Source: a virus. From it: 64,000 nt of DNA. Numbering within the stretch: position 1 is the first letter of the stretch; each line of letters opens with the position of its first letter. The DNA lies in IMG/VR virus record IMGVR_UViG_3300029893_000005, positions 1-64,000 of that record; one strand, given 5' to 3'. Below, piece after piece: positions 62,271 through 64,000 of this stretch. A model generated the notes under the pieces. The model saw only the letters and a program-made list of their open reading frames with translations. It ran no database searches and was not told where the DNA came from. The translations under genes and the position numbers were made by a program.

Positions 62271-64000
62271 GCTGCTTCCTCCCTCATGGTGTCGAGCCAC
62301 TCACGGTAGCCCATGTGGTACACGCCCTGCTTGTCGGTGTATCCGTTGGGCCCCATCAACTCTCCGAGGCTGGGCCCCAGCATCCCCTCGACGTCGAGGG
62401 GCACGGGGATCTTGAAGGGGTAGTCCATCTCCCGCATCAGGGCCTCCTGCTTCTCGGCCACGACCTCGGCCACGCCCAGCGGGATTTCCGCCCAGATAGC
62501 GTCGTGAACCACGTTGACCGGGATGAGGCGCTGGTTGTCGCGAAAGGTGCGGATCAACTTCCACAGGGTGCAGTCGCTGGCCGTGCTCTGCACGGGGAAG
62601 TTAGCCACCTGATTCTCAACGTGCCAGTCCGCCCGTCCCGTGAACTCGAAGGACCGCTGCCGCCCCCAGGGAGTGGTGATGAGGTCACCGCGGTAGGCCG
62701 CCTCGATCAGCGACTCCTGCCACGCCTTCAGTTCGGGGAACCGCCTGTGGAACTTCTTGTGGAAGTCCTCGGCTTCATGCAGCGACAACTTGTTGCGGCT
62801 GGCAAAGGTCTTCGGGGTCTCGCGATAGATCATCGCCAGCACTCCGACCTTCATCATTTCACGCTTCTTGGTGCCCTTCTTGCACTCTTCCAGCGGCAGC
62901 CCCCACAGGTCGGAGGCCATCACCTGATAGATGTCGCCGGCGAGGCAGGCCTTGATGAGGTTGCGGCTGTCGCACAGCCACGCCGCGATGCGCACCTCCA
63001 CCTGGGCGAAGTCGAACTCGGCGAAGGCGTAGCCCGGCTGGGCTTGGAAGAGTTTACGGAAGGTGGGGTCCTTCTTCAGGTTCTGGATATTGGGGCGGGT
63101 GGACGACAGGCGGCCGGTGACGGCGCCCTCCTCCCCGCTGTCCCCCTCACCGCGGTCCGTCTTGCACAACTGGTACTCGGTGTGGATCCGTCCGTCCACG
63201 ATGTGGTGCTGCAACGGGGTGAGGAACTTGTTGCCGAGGTTGTCCCACTCCTTGAAGGCGACGAGGTACTTCCAGGCCTTGTGCCCGGCTGCCAGTTCGG
63301 GCAAGACCTCCTTCTTGTCGAGTTGCGGCTTGCCCGTCTTGGTGCGGCGGTGGACGATGGCGCCCGTGGTCTTGACCAGGGCGTACTGGCAGATGGGGGA
63401 GTTGGGGGAGAACACCCCGCCGAACCGCTTAGGCAGGTCCCGCTCCACCGCCTTCACCTCGGGCATCCGCCGCATCTTCTGCAGGATCTCCCCGGCCCAT
63501 CGCTTGCTGGCGGTCTCCAGCGCACGGCAGTAGTGAGCGTCTGCCGGCAGCCCGTTGAGGGTGGTCTGCCCCAGCGCCACGATGGCGTCCCGCAGCAGCG
63601 TCTCGTAGACCGGCGGGGCCTGGACGTGCTTGATAGCATACTCCCGCAGCAGCATGGTGTTCCACACATCCCGCCCGTTCATGTCCGCTACCAGTTGAAT
63701 GGGGACGTCCGCCAGCGAGGCGACGGGCTTCTGCTTGAGGGATCGCAGTCGCTCGTTCTCGGCCTCCACTGCTTCCCAGGCTGCGCCCTTCCAATTCTCG
63801 ATGCCGAGCAGGTGATCGCACAGGGACTCCAGGCTGTTGCCGATCTTACCCAGGTCGAGCGAGGCGAAGGTCATCATGGTGTCGTGGACGCCCTTGAGCA
63901 TCCAGTACAGGTTGGGCTCGAAGTAGTGGGCGAGGCAGGAGACGTCGACGTGGACGTTGTGCCCGTCGAGGATCTTGCCCTTCAGGCACGACAGGAACTC
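62267..64000 (-). CDS. polA: DNA polymerase I-type (family A) replicative polymerase, 5' part beyond window
   Basis: At least 577 residues; the frame runs through the right edge (HNVHVDVSCLAHYFEPNLYW before the first in-window Met). The visible N-terminal part matches the 3'-5' exonuclease region, and the rest is the polymerase. Motif A is FDFAQVEVR. Motif B is KREMMKVGVLAMIY, with Arg, Lys and Tyr kept and Leu at the position of E. coli Phe762. Motif C is VHDAIW, where Ala replaces the usual Glu after the catalytic Asp. It copies the phage genome together with the helicase and primase. Confidence 0.9.
   Translation of the reverse strand, partial: EFLSCLKGKILDGHNVHVDVSCLAHYFEPNLYWMLKGVHDTMMTFASLDLGKIGNSLESLCDHLLGIENWKGAAWEAVEAENERLRSLKQKPVASLADVPIQLVADMNGRDVWNTMLLREYAIKHVQAPPVYETLLRDAIVALGQTTLNGLPADAHYCRALETASKRWAGEILQKMRRMPEVKAVERDLPKRFGGVFSPNSPICQYALVKTTGAIVHRRTKTGKPQLDKKEVLPELAAGHKAWKYLVAFKEWDNLGNKFLTPLQHHIVDGRIHTEYQLCKTDRGEGDSGEEGAVTGRLSSTRPNIQNLKKDPTFRKLFQAQPGYAFAEFDFAQVEVRIAAWLCDSRNLIKACLAGDIYQVMASDLWGLPLEECKKGTKKREMMKVGVLAMIYRETPKTFASRNKLSLHEAEDFHKKFHRRFPELKAWQESLIEAAYRGDLITTPWGRQRSFEFTGRADWHVENQVANFPVQSTASDCTLWKLIRTFRDNQRLIPVNVVHDAIWAEIPLGVAEVVAEKQEALMREMDYPFKIPVPLDVEGMLGPSLGELMGPNGYTDKQGVYHMGYREWLDTMREEAA

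Noticed and set aside
1-64000. CRISPR array, integrase, transposon, tRNA genes
   Set aside because: No regularly spaced repeats, no tyrosine or serine recombinase motifs, no transposase or terminal repeats, and no tRNA T-loop signature were seen in the window.

Overview
The window is part of the genome of a tailed double-stranded DNA bacteriophage. It is GC-rich throughout, almost wholly coding, and holds no rRNA, recognisable tRNA or metabolic operon. A large terminase, portal, scaffold-like protein, major capsid protein, head-tail adaptor and beta-rich tail nozzle, with no tape-measure or tail-sheath gene, point to a short-tailed (podovirus-like) virion. Its very large late proteins are probably ejected with the DNA. 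Promoters are sigma70-like (TTGACA / TATAAT), ribosome sites are strong GGAGG, and several early mRNAs look leaderless. The host cannot be named from this sequence.

Layout. Positions 1-140 are the end of a rightward gene. Positions 141-846 are a repeat-rich non-coding region with a strong terminator. Positions 847-2814 are a rightward operon of small early genes, including a shortened terminase-like ATPase. Positions 2957-4143 are a leftward two-gene island. From 4250 to 42453 runs the rightward packaging, capsid, tail, internal-protein and lysis block. Positions 42459-42692 look like a stand-alone structured RNA read leftward, ending in a terminator shared with the late block. Positions 42702-44386 are leftward small zinc-ribbon genes plus a ribbon-helix-helix protein. 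Positions 44538-46786 are a second rightward virion island with a holin-like protein. From 46824 to the right end everything reads leftward and holds replication and nucleotide functions: Pol I-type polymerase, SSB, RecA, DnaB-like helicase, zinc/TOPRIM primase, ThyX, two methyltransferases, SbcC/SbcD-like nuclease, RusA and an HNH nuclease.

How it fits together. Early leftward genes copy and recombine the DNA; late rightward genes build and fill the particle. Two repeated control signals tie the window together. First, a quasi-palindrome with consensus ATCTTGTGAAGAT lies inside or beside nearly every early promoter, often exactly in the -35/-10 spacer, which suggests one phage regulator switching a dispersed regulon. 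Second, a 16-nt hairpin of form CAGGAG-N4-CTYCTG recurs at the expected 5' ends of late transcripts. Other points of interest are the unknown RNA at 42.5 kb, a Tad1/Acb2-like candidate anti-defence protein between portal and scaffold genes, flagellar-hook-like repeats in the tail nozzle, a kinase-fold segment with an altered catalytic loop in a 1285-residue protein, and a Leu762-type polymerase.
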